Shown here piece by piece: positions 44,573-52,952 of a stretch of DNA of 64,000 bases (the first letter of the stretch is position 1; every line of letters starts with the position of its first letter). The stretch lies in the NCBI GenBank assembly GCA_900769985.1, contig CAAGIS010000165.1, positions 1-64,000 on the forward strand. The letters run 5' to 3'. The position numbers and the translations under genes are program-made. Below the pieces are notes generated by a model. That model ran no database searches, was not told the origin of the DNA, and saw only the letters and a list, made by a program, of their open reading frames with translations. The stretch comes from Spirochaetia bacterium (GTDB lineage Bacteria > Spirochaetota > Spirochaetia > Treponematales > Treponemataceae).

Positions 44573-45661
44573 TTAAGAAACAAATGAAATTTTTTCAATT
44601 ACAGATTTCAGGACAATAGCCCTGAAACGCTGCTCTTTCAGTTCAGAATCACTTTCGATATCCTGCTCAAAGGAAAAACTGCCTGTATTCATCATATATC
44701 CAAGATGCCCTGACTGAACGCGGTATAACAGCGAATTAAGTTCGTAGTCTTCAATGCCTGCGATATATCCTGAATCAAGTCCCCATTTTAAACAAGAAAT
44801 AATATCTATGCAATCACGAACCGTAAGCAAAATGCTGAATTTTGCAAGGGCAAATGATTTTACGACTATATTGTGAATTACTGTAGATTTATTATCGGTA
44901 AAATATGCCCTTTTCTTTCGCTCTAAATCGCAAATATATTTTGCAGCAGAAGTAACCTGAGCCATTTGGTCAATTTCATTTCCGTTAAAGCATGATGAAG
45001 TTGAAATCTGATAATACGCTCCGACGGAAGAATCAAAAAAACTTCCTACACCAAAGCAGTCAGAAAAAATAAAGCCCTTTAATTGAAACTCTTTTATAAC
45101 ATCCTTTATGTCACCAGAATAACTTAATGCAGGCAAATGAAGCCTGAGGCTTACTTTCATTCCGCTACCTGTATCAAAAATACTTGAATTTAAATAGCCA
45201 AAATCTTTGCTTGCTGCAAACTGAACGAACTGCTGCATTTCATCATCAATTTTACGGCAGTTCTGAAAAGCATTCTTTAAGTTAAGCCCGGATGCAAAAC
45301 TGGAAATTTTAACGTGTTCCACATCATTTACAATGCAGGAAGAAACTCCGTCTAAAGTCGTAATCAGCCCTGTACCTGTCGTGCAGTTATAAAGACCGCG
45401 TTCTGACAGGATTTTTTCTGCATTTGAATCAACGTTCTTCAATGCCATAAGTTGATAATTCTCAGGATTTTCAAATTTTGAAAAAGCGTCAAAAATTATA
45501 TTCTGAACACGCAGTGAATCATCGTTTTTAAAATTTGAAGGAAATGGAAAACTTGCTAGATTTCTTGCAAGCCTTATTCTTGTCGACACAATTACATCCT
45601 GTTCTTCTGCAGGCGTGTTATACCATATTTCAGGATTTTTTTTATCTGATTTTCCGTTCAT
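44573..45661 (-). CDS. mcsB: McsB-type protein arginine kinase homologue, probably catalytically impaired
   Basis: The protein has 362 residues, the family length. The ATP:guanido phosphotransferase fold is clear: VSTRIRLARNLASFPFP, GTGLITTLDGVSSCIVND, LHLPALS, YYQIST and IDQMAQVTSAAKYICDLE. From memory of Bacillus McsB, many catalytic or nucleotide-binding residues are changed: NEEDHIRI is NDVEHVKI, the SCPTN active-site cysteine region is SSIFD, GLRASV is GMKVSL, RGIYGEGSEA is SDCFGVGSFF, and SNQ is STS. Only the N-terminal arginines are kept. The late RDIRRA motif that senses phosphoarginine is also absent. It overlaps mcsA by 4 bases. It may be a pseudokinase adaptor of ClpC, or a kinase with altered chemistry. 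Confidence 0.88.
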   Translation of the reverse strand: MNGKSDKKNPEIWYNTPAEEQDVIVSTRIRLARNLASFPFPSNFKNDDSLRVQNIIFDAFSKFENPENYQLMALKNVDSNAEKILSERGLYNCTTGTGLITTLDGVSSCIVNDVEHVKISSFASGLNLKNAFQNCRKIDDEMQQFVQFAASKDFGYLNSSIFDTGSGMKVSLRLHLPALSYSGDIKDVIKEFQLKGFIFSDCFGVGSFFDSSVGAYYQISTSSCFNGNEIDQMAQVTSAAKYICDLERKKRAYFTDNKSTVIHNIVVKSFALAKFSILLTVRDCIDIISCLKWGLDSGYIAGIEDYELNSLLYRVQSGHLGYMMNTGSFSFEQDIESDSELKEQRFRAIVLKSVIEKISFVS

Positions 45662-46158
45662 TTTTCTCCGTCACTGACAGCCGAATTTTCAATAGCGTGA
45701 AGATAATCACGATAAAAAGCAGCTTTTTCATAATCTTCATTCTGAATTGCAATTTCAAGTTTTTTCTGTACTTCAATTCTGTCTGTAAGTACAGAACGGA
45801 ATGTTGAAATGCGCTCCGGCATGCGGCCTGTATAAGTTCCATATATACCGTGCTTTTTCATATATTCTACAATATTATCTTTAAAAACTTCAAAGCACTC
45901 AGGGCAGCCTGTAAGCCCTGTTAGAATAACCTTTGAAAGATGCTGACCGCAGACAGGACACATTAAATCGCCAGTATTATGATTTCCAAAAACTTCGTCA
46001 AACAAAGAATTAAGTACCTTTGAGATTTCTTTCGGGTCAGTAGAAATTCCCCTGTCACGCATACAGTCAGCACAGAAATGAAGTTTTCGTTTTCCGTTTT
46101 TAGATGACTGTTCTACAAAAAAAGTTGCTTCCCTTTTATGACACAAATCACAAATCAT
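45658..46158 (-). CDS. mcsA: McsA-like zinc-finger/UVR protein
   Basis: The protein has 166 residues. Two zinc-binding pairs of CxxC are visible (CDLC with CADC, CPVC with CPEC), and a C-terminal UVR motif (EVQKKLEIAIQNEDYEKAAF) as in UvrB, UvrC and ClpC. McsA activates McsB and tethers substrates in Bacillus. It overlaps mcsB by 4 bases, and AGGA lies 9 bases before its ATG. The full set of cysteines is kept, in contrast to the eroded McsB, which suggests the McsA function remains. Confidence 0.92.
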   Translation of the reverse strand: MICDLCHKREATFFVEQSSKNGKRKLHFCADCMRDRGISTDPKEISKVLNSLFDEVFGNHNTGDLMCPVCGQHLSKVILTGLTGCPECFEVFKDNIVEYMKKHGIYGTYTGRMPERISTFRSVLTDRIEVQKKLEIAIQNEDYEKAAFYRDYLHAIENSAVSDGEK

Positions 46159-46160
46159 TT

Positions 46161-47501
46161 TTACATTCCTGCCTTCCTGAAAGTTTCAACCGGATTTTCT
46201 TTTCCTGCTTTTATTGCCGGAATCAGACTTGCCGCCAGTGACAAAACCAATGCTGCAATAATATATATTATAATCTGAATCCACGGTATGTGAACAGGGA
46301 TTGTTTCAAGATAATAAGCTTCGTCCATTAAATGAATTGAATAAAACGAATGAAGATTTCCGTTTGCAATAAAATACGCAGCCTGCGCAAAAATATTTAC
46401 GATTTTTTCAAAAAAATTAATTATGAGGTTTATGTTCACAGAAATCAAAATGCCAAGAGAAATTCCTATGCAAATTCCGCTTAAAGATATTATCATTCCT
46501 GTCATTATAAAAGACAAGCTGATAACAGAATTTTTAGTACCGAAACTTTTTAGAATTGCAATTTCCTTGCTGCGTTCCATTGAAAGCATTACAAGGCATG
46601 ATGAAATGTTGACAGAAGCAACCAGCACTATAAGCATCATTATAAAGACAAGAAGCATTTTTGTACTTATAAAATTTTCATACTGGCTTTTATTCATTTC
46701 GTCCCATCTGTATACGCTTGCCTCGTAATTTACTGCTTTTTCAATTTTTTGCTGTACAAATCCGAGACTTCTTATGTCAAACGGATTCTCTGTTTCTACC
46801 ATAATGCTTGCAGTAGAATTACCAGGTTTTAAAATCTTTACGCCTTCATCAATCGGAATGAAAACCCATAAAGAGTCAAGTTCCTGATAACCGCAGCTTA
46901 TAACGGCACTTACAGTAAACGCAGTCATTTTTGGAATTATTTTTCCGTTTATTTTCTGAGTCGTAATAAGCCTGATTGTATCTCCTGATGTTACGTCCAG
47001 CTTTTCTGCAACTTCTTTTCCGATTAAAGCTGTTCGCTTTTTAGAAGAACAAAAATCATCTATATTGCCGATAGTAGCTGAAAAAAGTTCCTTGTATGAT
47101 TCGTTCGTTTTAAAAACAGACGGTTCAACTGCCCTGATTGTTGCTCCGCTTCTGCCTTTTGAAGACGCAGCAAGCCCTGATGAACTTATCAGTTCATACG
47201 AGTTTTTTACTTCTTTTACTTCTGAAACTTTTTTTTGCAGCTCATCAAGTTCATTTTTATCTATCGATTCTTCATCATACAGATTACATTCAACAAAAAT
47301 ATGAGATGACGAAAGATTTATAAGGCGTTTTGTAATTCCTTCTATCATTCCGTCAGAAACAGAAACTACGACTACAAGAGGAATAAGGCTCAGCGCAATG
47401 CAGATAACTGCACCGATAATGCTTTTAGAGCCGACAGTTTTTTTTGAACCTTTCGCAAAGACAATTTTTGAAGCAAACAGAAATGACGGTTTTATACTCA
47501 T
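46161..47501 (-). CDS. LolC/LolE-type ABC transporter permease, distal copy
   Basis: A protein of 446 residues in the MacB/LolE family: one transmembrane segment near the N-terminus (about 25-48), a large periplasmic domain (about 50-285) and three C-terminal membrane segments with MLSMERSKEIAILKSFGTKN between the first two. With the ATPase encoded upstream and a second permease beyond it, it likely forms a Lol-type machine that extracts lipoproteins from the inner membrane, important in spirochaetes, which are rich in lipoproteins. Which copy corresponds to LolC or LolE cannot be said. The ATG overlaps the ATPase stop (4 bases), and mcsA begins 2 bases after its stop. Confidence 0.88.
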   Translation of the reverse strand: MSIKPSFLFASKIVFAKGSKKTVGSKSIIGAVICIALSLIPLVVVVSVSDGMIEGITKRLINLSSSHIFVECNLYDEESIDKNELDELQKKVSEVKEVKNSYELISSSGLAASSKGRSGATIRAVEPSVFKTNESYKELFSATIGNIDDFCSSKKRTALIGKEVAEKLDVTSGDTIRLITTQKINGKIIPKMTAFTVSAVISCGYQELDSLWVFIPIDEGVKILKPGNSTASIMVETENPFDIRSLGFVQQKIEKAVNYEASVYRWDEMNKSQYENFISTKMLLVFIMMLIVLVASVNISSCLVMLSMERSKEIAILKSFGTKNSVISLSFIMTGMIISLSGICIGISLGILISVNINLIINFFEKIVNIFAQAAYFIANGNLHSFYSIHLMDEAYYLETIPVHIPWIQIIIYIIAALVLSLAASLIPAIKAGKENPVETFRKAGM

Positions 47502-48187
47502 TGCAAATCCTCTTGAACAAGTTTCCTGTCAGAAATCCTGTAAACGATATCGCCTTTTTTTGCAAGTTCCATATCGTGAGTTACGAGAACTAAAGACTTG
47601 CCGTATTTTTCGGTAACAGAAAAAAGCATATCACCAATCATCTTTGCATTTTCAGGGTCAAGATTTCCTGTCGGTTCATCGGCAAGAATAAGCTTCGGAT
47701 TATTAATCAAAGCCCTCGCAACTGCAACGCGCTGACGCTCTCCGCCAGAAAGTTCGGAAGGCAGATGGTCTTTTCTCTCGAACAGCCCGACGTCATTTAA
47801 AAGCGACTCAGCTCTCTGCATGGCATTCTTTTTACTTTCTCCTGCCATATATGCAGGAAGAAAAACATTTTCAAGCGCCGTAAAATCTTTTAAAAGATAA
47901 TGGAATTGAAAAACAAGTCCTATAAAAGTTGAACGGTATCTGCAAAGTTCATTTTCTGTCATTTTGTCAAGAAAAGTTTCTCCAATTTTTACACTACCGG
48001 CTGTCGGAGAATCAATTCCGCTTATTATATTTAAAAGAGTGCTTTTACCGTTTCCGCTTTGACCGACAATAGTAATTTTTTTACCCTCAGGAATTTCAAG
48101 ATTTAAATCTTTAAGGACTGTAAGCGATTCGCCCTTTGAAATATATGTTTTTTCAAGATTTGTTATTTCAACTAAATTATTCTTCAT
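47498..48187 (-). CDS. lolD: LolD-type ABC transporter ATPase
   Basis: The protein has 229 residues from the ATG at 48187, with GAGG 6 bases before it. Walker A is IVGQSGNGKSTLLN, the signature LSGGERQRVAVARAL, Walker B LILADEPTGNLDPE and the H-loop LVTHDMELA. The family powers LolCDE, MacB and FtsX exporters; the flanking permeases of the LolC/E form make LolD most likely. It overlaps the upstream permease gene by 11 bases and the downstream permease gene by 4, so the three are translated together. The S-G-N-G-K variant of the P-loop (for S-G-S-G-K) is seen. Confidence 0.9.
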   Translation of the reverse strand: MKNNLVEITNLEKTYISKGESLTVLKDLNLEIPEGKKITIVGQSGNGKSTLLNIISGIDSPTAGSVKIGETFLDKMTENELCRYRSTFIGLVFQFHYLLKDFTALENVFLPAYMAGESKKNAMQRAESLLNDVGLFERKDHLPSELSGGERQRVAVARALINNPKLILADEPTGNLDPENAKMIGDMLFSVTEKYGKSLVLVTHDMELAKKGDIVYRISDRKLVQEDLQ

Positions 48188-49457
48188 GCAAAACCTCAAG
48201 AATTTTCATTTTCAATACATTTGAACTTGCAATCCAGGATGCAATGACACAGGAAAAAATTCCGAACAAAGTAATGAAAATCACTTCACCCGGATTTACG
48301 CGCGCAGGAATATTTGCATACACATACCACATAGAATTTTCCCTGACAGCATCTTTCATTGCAGAATTAAAAATCATAGTAAAAAAATATGTAAAATAAT
48401 ACTGTATTTTTGAAATAACTAGAAAAACTGTCTTTATATTAAAGCTGAGGACAAGTCCTGCAAAAAGTCCAGGCAGAGAACCTTTTAACCCGATTATAAG
48501 TCCGCGTAAAACAAAAATTTTCCTGATAGAAAAGCGGCTTCCACCAAGACTTGACAAAGCAGCAATTTCTGAACGCCGCTCAAAAACAAGTTTTCTTATT
48601 GAATTATAAATATTGATTGCAACAACAATAAAAATCATTATAACAAAAAGCATCAAAATGTTTTTTTCAACACGCAGTGCACCAAAAAAACTGCGGTTAT
48701 AATCACGCCAGACAGAAACATTACAGTCAAAGCCGCAGTTTTTAAATTCAGTTTTAAAATGCCTGTCGCTGTTCTGGTTTTTAAGCTTTATGCCATAAAC
48801 TGAACCTGTTCTGCCAAAATATTTTTCGCCAGAACTAAAACCGATAAAAGCACAACTTGCATTTATATCTGCATAGCCACATGTAAAAATTCCGGTTACA
48901 GTAAATTTGCGTTCATTTGAAATCAATGCAGTATCACTTGAACCGCTCAAAGCAAAAAGATTGATCTGACTTCCCGGCCGGACACCAAGACTTTTTGCAA
49001 GACGCGAACCTAAAACAATTCCATTTCCAGACAAATCAAATCTGCCGGAAATCATATTTACTTCATTTTTAAACCCAGAATCAATTTTAAGCACATTTTC
49101 AGGCAAAGCACGGATTAACGCAACAGACTCTTTACCCGAAAGATTTGTCATTAAACTCTGTGCTTCTTTAAACTGAACAAATGAAACTACGTTATTATTG
49201 TTTAGAAAAAAGTTTTCAATCTGCGACCGTTCATCTTCTTTTACATTCGTAACCTGAACATGATATGAACTTATATGAATGATTGAATCTATAAACTGCA
49301 TCTGAAAACCATTCATCACGCTTAAAACTACAATAAGCGTCATTACACCAAAGCATATTCCAAGTACTGACAGTTTTGTCGTAACTGAAGAACTGCCTTT
49401 TTTATCAACAAGAGAAAATCGTTTGCAAACAAAAAAAATCCATTTTAAATTATTCAT
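48177..49457 (-). CDS. LolC/LolE-type ABC transporter permease, proximal copy
   Basis: A protein of 426 residues from the ATG at 49457, which overlaps the previous gene's stop (ATGAATAA); a longer start at 49517 adds 20 residues and is not needed. It has an N-terminal membrane segment (near LSVLGICFGVMTLIVVLSVM), a periplasmic domain and three C-terminal membrane segments, with the coupling element VFERRSEIAALSSLGGSRF. It forms a transporter with LolD and the permease at 46161-47501. The two permeases are similar in layout but differ clearly in sequence, which fits a LolC-LolE heterodimer. Confidence 0.88.
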   Translation of the reverse strand: MNNLKWIFFVCKRFSLVDKKGSSSVTTKLSVLGICFGVMTLIVVLSVMNGFQMQFIDSIIHISSYHVQVTNVKEDERSQIENFFLNNNNVVSFVQFKEAQSLMTNLSGKESVALIRALPENVLKIDSGFKNEVNMISGRFDLSGNGIVLGSRLAKSLGVRPGSQINLFALSGSSDTALISNERKFTVTGIFTCGYADINASCAFIGFSSGEKYFGRTGSVYGIKLKNQNSDRHFKTEFKNCGFDCNVSVWRDYNRSFFGALRVEKNILMLFVIMIFIVVAINIYNSIRKLVFERRSEIAALSSLGGSRFSIRKIFVLRGLIIGLKGSLPGLFAGLVLSFNIKTVFLVISKIQYYFTYFFTMIFNSAMKDAVRENSMWYVYANIPARVNPGEVIFITLFGIFSCVIASWIASSNVLKMKILEVLHEE

Positions 49458-50385
49458 ATACTTTTCTGTATTTTTCTTCCTGACCTGCATAAAAAGTTTC
49501 TGAACGTTTTTTTCCATTTATATACTGAATTTTCAGCATGATGTCATAATCAAAATAAATATACTGCATGTAATCTTTTTGAGAAGAATAAACAGTTTTC
49601 ATTCTCAAAATATTATCTTCGTAAAAATTTATAACAGGAAGACTGCCTGCTCCAACATAGCTGTAAACATTTTTTCTGGAAGTTTCTTTTATAACTTTAA
49701 AACTTTCAGCATCTTTATAATTGAAATGCTTTTCTTCTTCAAAGGTAATCCTTCCAGCACTGTCAAATTTATACGAATATACATAATTCAACCTTGCTTT
49801 GTTTTTATATTCAGCTTTATAAATCAAGGCAGAGTCTTCTGCAATAACAAAATCATATTTTTTTTTAAGGACTACATTGTTTTTGCCATCATAAAAACTT
49901 TCCTGCATTTTTTTTTCAGTTAAATCATATTCCCGTTTTATTCTGGAAAACTGACTTTTATTTTCCAAGTCATATTCATAATAACAGATTTTCTGAATAA
50001 AAGCATCACCAGCCTTTTTTCCGCAATGCCACAGTTCAACGCATTCAAGCAGAAAATCTTTGCCGTAAAAACATCTCCTGATTTTATCGCCTGAATAAAA
50101 CGAAAGCACTCTTTTTGAGTCAGGCACATTCTGGTTTACGCAAAAAACTTCAAGATTCTCGTCTTTGTCTTTAAAATAATTAAAGTGAAGTTTATTACTG
50201 CTGTCTATATAATTTTCAGACATCGCCTTTTCAGTTGAAAAATCGTCTTCTGTAAGTTCACCTTCATTTAAAACAGATTCAGGTATTTCAAGAGAAGAAA
50301 TATTTTCCTGAGAATATGAATGACTGCATAAAAATAAAATCAAAAGAAAAGTGATTTTACAAAAAACTGACTTCATAAAATTCAT
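49450..50385 (-). CDS. Exported hypothetical protein, 311 aa
   Basis: It has a signal peptide (about 1-26: KITFLLILFLCSHSYSQ), then acidic residues and a beta-rich body with recurring Y-x-Y/F strands (YYEYDLENK, REYDLTEKK, KKKYDFVIAED, KAEYKNKARLNYVYSYKFD), reminiscent of YD or antitoxin-like beta repeats. No cysteine typical of a lipobox is visible at the cleavage site. I recognise no family. It sits between ftsY and the Lol-type genes, 7-10 bases or less from each, so it is expressed with export functions; a role in outer-membrane or lipoprotein handling would be a guess. Confidence 0.7.
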   Translation of the reverse strand: MNFMKSVFCKITFLLILFLCSHSYSQENISSLEIPESVLNEGELTEDDFSTEKAMSENYIDSSNKLHFNYFKDKDENLEVFCVNQNVPDSKRVLSFYSGDKIRRCFYGKDFLLECVELWHCGKKAGDAFIQKICYYEYDLENKSQFSRIKREYDLTEKKMQESFYDGKNNVVLKKKYDFVIAEDSALIYKAEYKNKARLNYVYSYKFDSAGRITFEEEKHFNYKDAESFKVIKETSRKNVYSYVGAGSLPVINFYEDNILRMKTVYSSQKDYMQYIYFDYDIMLKIQYINGKKRSETFYAGQEEKYRKVYE

Positions 50386-50395
50386 TCAGATTATT

Positions 50396-51271
50396 TTATA
50401 ATCCCAAAAAGGCATTTACATATTCTTCCGCATTAAAAAGCGCAATGTCCGCATAAGACTCGCCAGTACATACATAGAACACAGGAATTCCCAAATCTTT
50501 TCCTATGCTTAACGCAATTCCGCCTTTTGCAGTAGAATCGTACTTTGTCATTACAATTGCATCTACACCGATTGCCTCGTTAAAAACTTCTGCCTGACGC
50601 AATGCATTCTGTCCTGTAGTCGAATCTATTACAAGAATTTTTTTATAACAGCCGTCATCAGCTTTCTGCCGGCAGATTCTGTCTATCTTTTCAAGTTCAT
50701 GGACAAGATTTTCTTTATTGTGAAGCCGTCCTGCAGTATCTGCAATTACAAGTCCGCCGCCGTGAGACTTTACGCTTTCTGCTGCATCAAAAACTACGCT
50801 GGACGGATCAGAAGAATGCTGATGATTTACTACCCTTACGCCGATTTTTTCGCCGTGATAGCACAGTTGCTCTATTGCAGCAGCACGGAATGTATCGCTT
50901 GCAGACAAAACGATGTTGTCATAACCATTCGTTTTTAAAAGATTTGCAATCTTTGCGCATGTAGTCGTTTTGCCGACACCGTTCACTCCTAAAATCATCC
51001 ATATATTTGTTTTGTCTTTTTCCGGAACAAACTGCACGCCTTTAACAGATTCAAGAAGAATATTTTTCAATCGAAGCAGAATTTCATCCTGAGTTGAAAT
51101 CCTGCCTTCCTTACATTCAGCCTGTAATCTGTCAACAATCTGCATTGAATTTTTTGCGCCGGCATCACCTTCGATTAAGGCATCTAAAAGTTCATCAAAA
51201 AAATCATCATTCTGGTTTTTATGCAGACTGAATAAATTTTTTATTCTTTGGGCAAATGAAATTTTAGACAT
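50396..51271 (-). CDS. ftsY: Signal recognition particle receptor FtsY
   Basis: SRP-type GTPase of 291 residues: a short N domain, then G domain motifs GVNGVGKTTTCAKIANLL (P-loop), SASDTFRAAAIEQL, VIADTAGRLHNKENL and MTKYDSTAKGG. It docks ribosome-SRP complexes at the membrane. The acidic A-domain of E. coli FtsY is missing, as in many bacteria. AGGAG lies 9 bases before the ATG. Its place between two exported-protein genes in the prfB run links it with protein export. Confidence 0.95.
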   Translation of the reverse strand: MSKISFAQRIKNLFSLHKNQNDDFFDELLDALIEGDAGAKNSMQIVDRLQAECKEGRISTQDEILLRLKNILLESVKGVQFVPEKDKTNIWMILGVNGVGKTTTCAKIANLLKTNGYDNIVLSASDTFRAAAIEQLCYHGEKIGVRVVNHQHSSDPSSVVFDAAESVKSHGGGLVIADTAGRLHNKENLVHELEKIDRICRQKADDGCYKKILVIDSTTGQNALRQAEVFNEAIGVDAIVMTKYDSTAKGGIALSIGKDLGIPVFYVCTGESYADIALFNAEEYVNAFLGL

Positions 51272-51314
51272 CTTTTATTTCTCCTTCGTATGAGAGCAAC
51301 AACGCATCAGAACT

Positions 51315-52952
51315 TTATTCTGCAATATTGCCTTCAGTTTTTTCTTTCTGTACTTCAAGGTTTTCACTCGTTTTTTCGTTTTCAGCCTTAAATTCCTGCT
51401 GCTGGATTTTATGATTTTCAACAGCCGTGTCAAAATCAACATTTGACTTTCGTGTTTCAACAGGCAAAGCTTTATTTGCACTTATCAGATACGCAACAAG
51501 TTCCGCAACAAACCATATTCCCAAGCCGGCAGAAACTCCGATTCCGATGTAACTCATTGTCTGGTATTTTTTAATATCATCAATGCTTATACTGGAAGTT
51601 CCTGCAACATAACCTTTATACAAAGTGCTGTAACTGGAATATGAATAAAACAGAAACGGCAGCGAACAGATTAAAGCACTGTAAGAAATATACATCATTC
51701 TGCGTTTTTTTTCTATATCAGCGCCTATATCATAATCTTTTAAATTTGCAGTAACAGCCTTATCATCAATAACTTGATTTTTCGGAATCATAAAGAACAT
51801 CGTATTGCCCTTATCAGTGTAATAATATCCAAGAACGCCGGAATTATTTATTTTTACAGACATCACATTGTCCTCAGCCTGAAGCCCGTTATAAAAAAGA
51901 TTTCCTGCAATTGCCTTTTTTAAAACGAGCGCCGTTTCAGTCAAATCCTGTTTAAAAAATTCTACTTCAATTAAATATTTTTTTTCATAACCAAAACCGT
52001 AAGAAAAACTTTCTTTTCTGTATCCTTCACATTCAAAAGAAAAATTATGAACACCGTTGCTTAAAACGAGTTTGTCAGGAATCTTATTATAAACAGTCGA
52101 ATCAATCGTAACTCTGGCAATGTCTTTTAATGACTCAGGTTTTATTGATATCTGAATTTCACATGGAATTGCATTTTCAATTTTCGGAACAAGCCTATAT
52201 GCAATGTTTTTTGCAATCTTTTCAGGTTCAGAAATAAGTCCTATTTCCGTAATTACGCCTGTCGAAACTGCCCCCGGGTACAAAAACATTTCTGCAGAAA
52301 CTGCTGCATAACCGCCATAAACTGCGACAGTGCCTGTTACAAGACCGTTAATTTTTGCGCTTATAATTTCTGCTGAACAGTCAAAAGCCGCATAATCAAT
52401 TTTTTCTATCTTCTGGCTGAACTTAAAAAGCTCTGATGAGTCTGATTTATAAAACGAAAAATCTTCTGTGTCCGGAGCTTTCCTGCGCAAAGGTGGTTTT
52501 TCAGAATTGAATTCTGCCATCAGATTTTCCTGATTTGCCAAATTATCATCGATTTTTTGAGTAATTTCCTTTATTTTTTTTTCCTGAACGGCAGTCTGCT
52601 TCTGAAACTGATATTCACTTAAATTTTGAATTACAAGCGCATCTTTTGTTTTCTGTTCTTTTGATAGTTCAAGAAAAAGTGCAAGCCTCTCTTTTATAAG
52701 GGAATGAATTTTTCTATTTAAAATTTCTTCGTCGGGGACATTCCGCGTTTTTGTTCCGTAGAGCTGTTCAAGAATCAATTTTGGAATAGCAGATAAAACC
52801 GCTTTTTCATATTCACTCTGAACAAAATCCTGACGATAAGTGAACTCAACAGCGCCGATTACCCAAGAAGTTTTTTCAGTTTCAGCAAAACAAAAACCTT
52901 GCACAATGAGAAAAAATATGATTTGTGCAAATTTCTTACAAATCTTCACCAT
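51315..52952 (-). CDS. Large exported membrane-anchored hypothetical protein, 545 aa
   Basis: It has a signal peptide (about 1-23), an N-terminal helical part with a coiled coil (about 60-150, rich in K, E and Q), a beta-rich middle, including CEIQISIKPESLKDIARVTI and GVHNFSFECEGYRKESFSYG, which look like a PEGA-type repeat, and two hydrophobic segments near 425-445 and 465-485. The tail is a charged helix (last 50 residues). I do not recognise a family; I think similar proteins stand next to prfB/ftsY in other treponemes. It overlaps prfB by 17 bases and is part of the long run. Confidence 0.72.
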   Translation of the reverse strand: MVKICKKFAQIIFFLIVQGFCFAETEKTSWVIGAVEFTYRQDFVQSEYEKAVLSAIPKLILEQLYGTKTRNVPDEEILNRKIHSLIKERLALFLELSKEQKTKDALVIQNLSEYQFQKQTAVQEKKIKEITQKIDDNLANQENLMAEFNSEKPPLRRKAPDTEDFSFYKSDSSELFKFSQKIEKIDYAAFDCSAEIISAKINGLVTGTVAVYGGYAAVSAEMFLYPGAVSTGVITEIGLISEPEKIAKNIAYRLVPKIENAIPCEIQISIKPESLKDIARVTIDSTVYNKIPDKLVLSNGVHNFSFECEGYRKESFSYGFGYEKKYLIEVEFFKQDLTETALVLKKAIAGNLFYNGLQAEDNVMSVKINNSGVLGYYYTDKGNTMFFMIPKNQVIDDKAVTANLKDYDIGADIEKKRRMMYISYSALICSLPFLFYSYSSYSTLYKGYVAGTSSISIDDIKKYQTMSYIGIGVSAGLGIWFVAELVAYLISANKALPVETRKSNVDFDTAVENHKIQQQEFKAENEKTSENLEVQKEKTEGNIAE

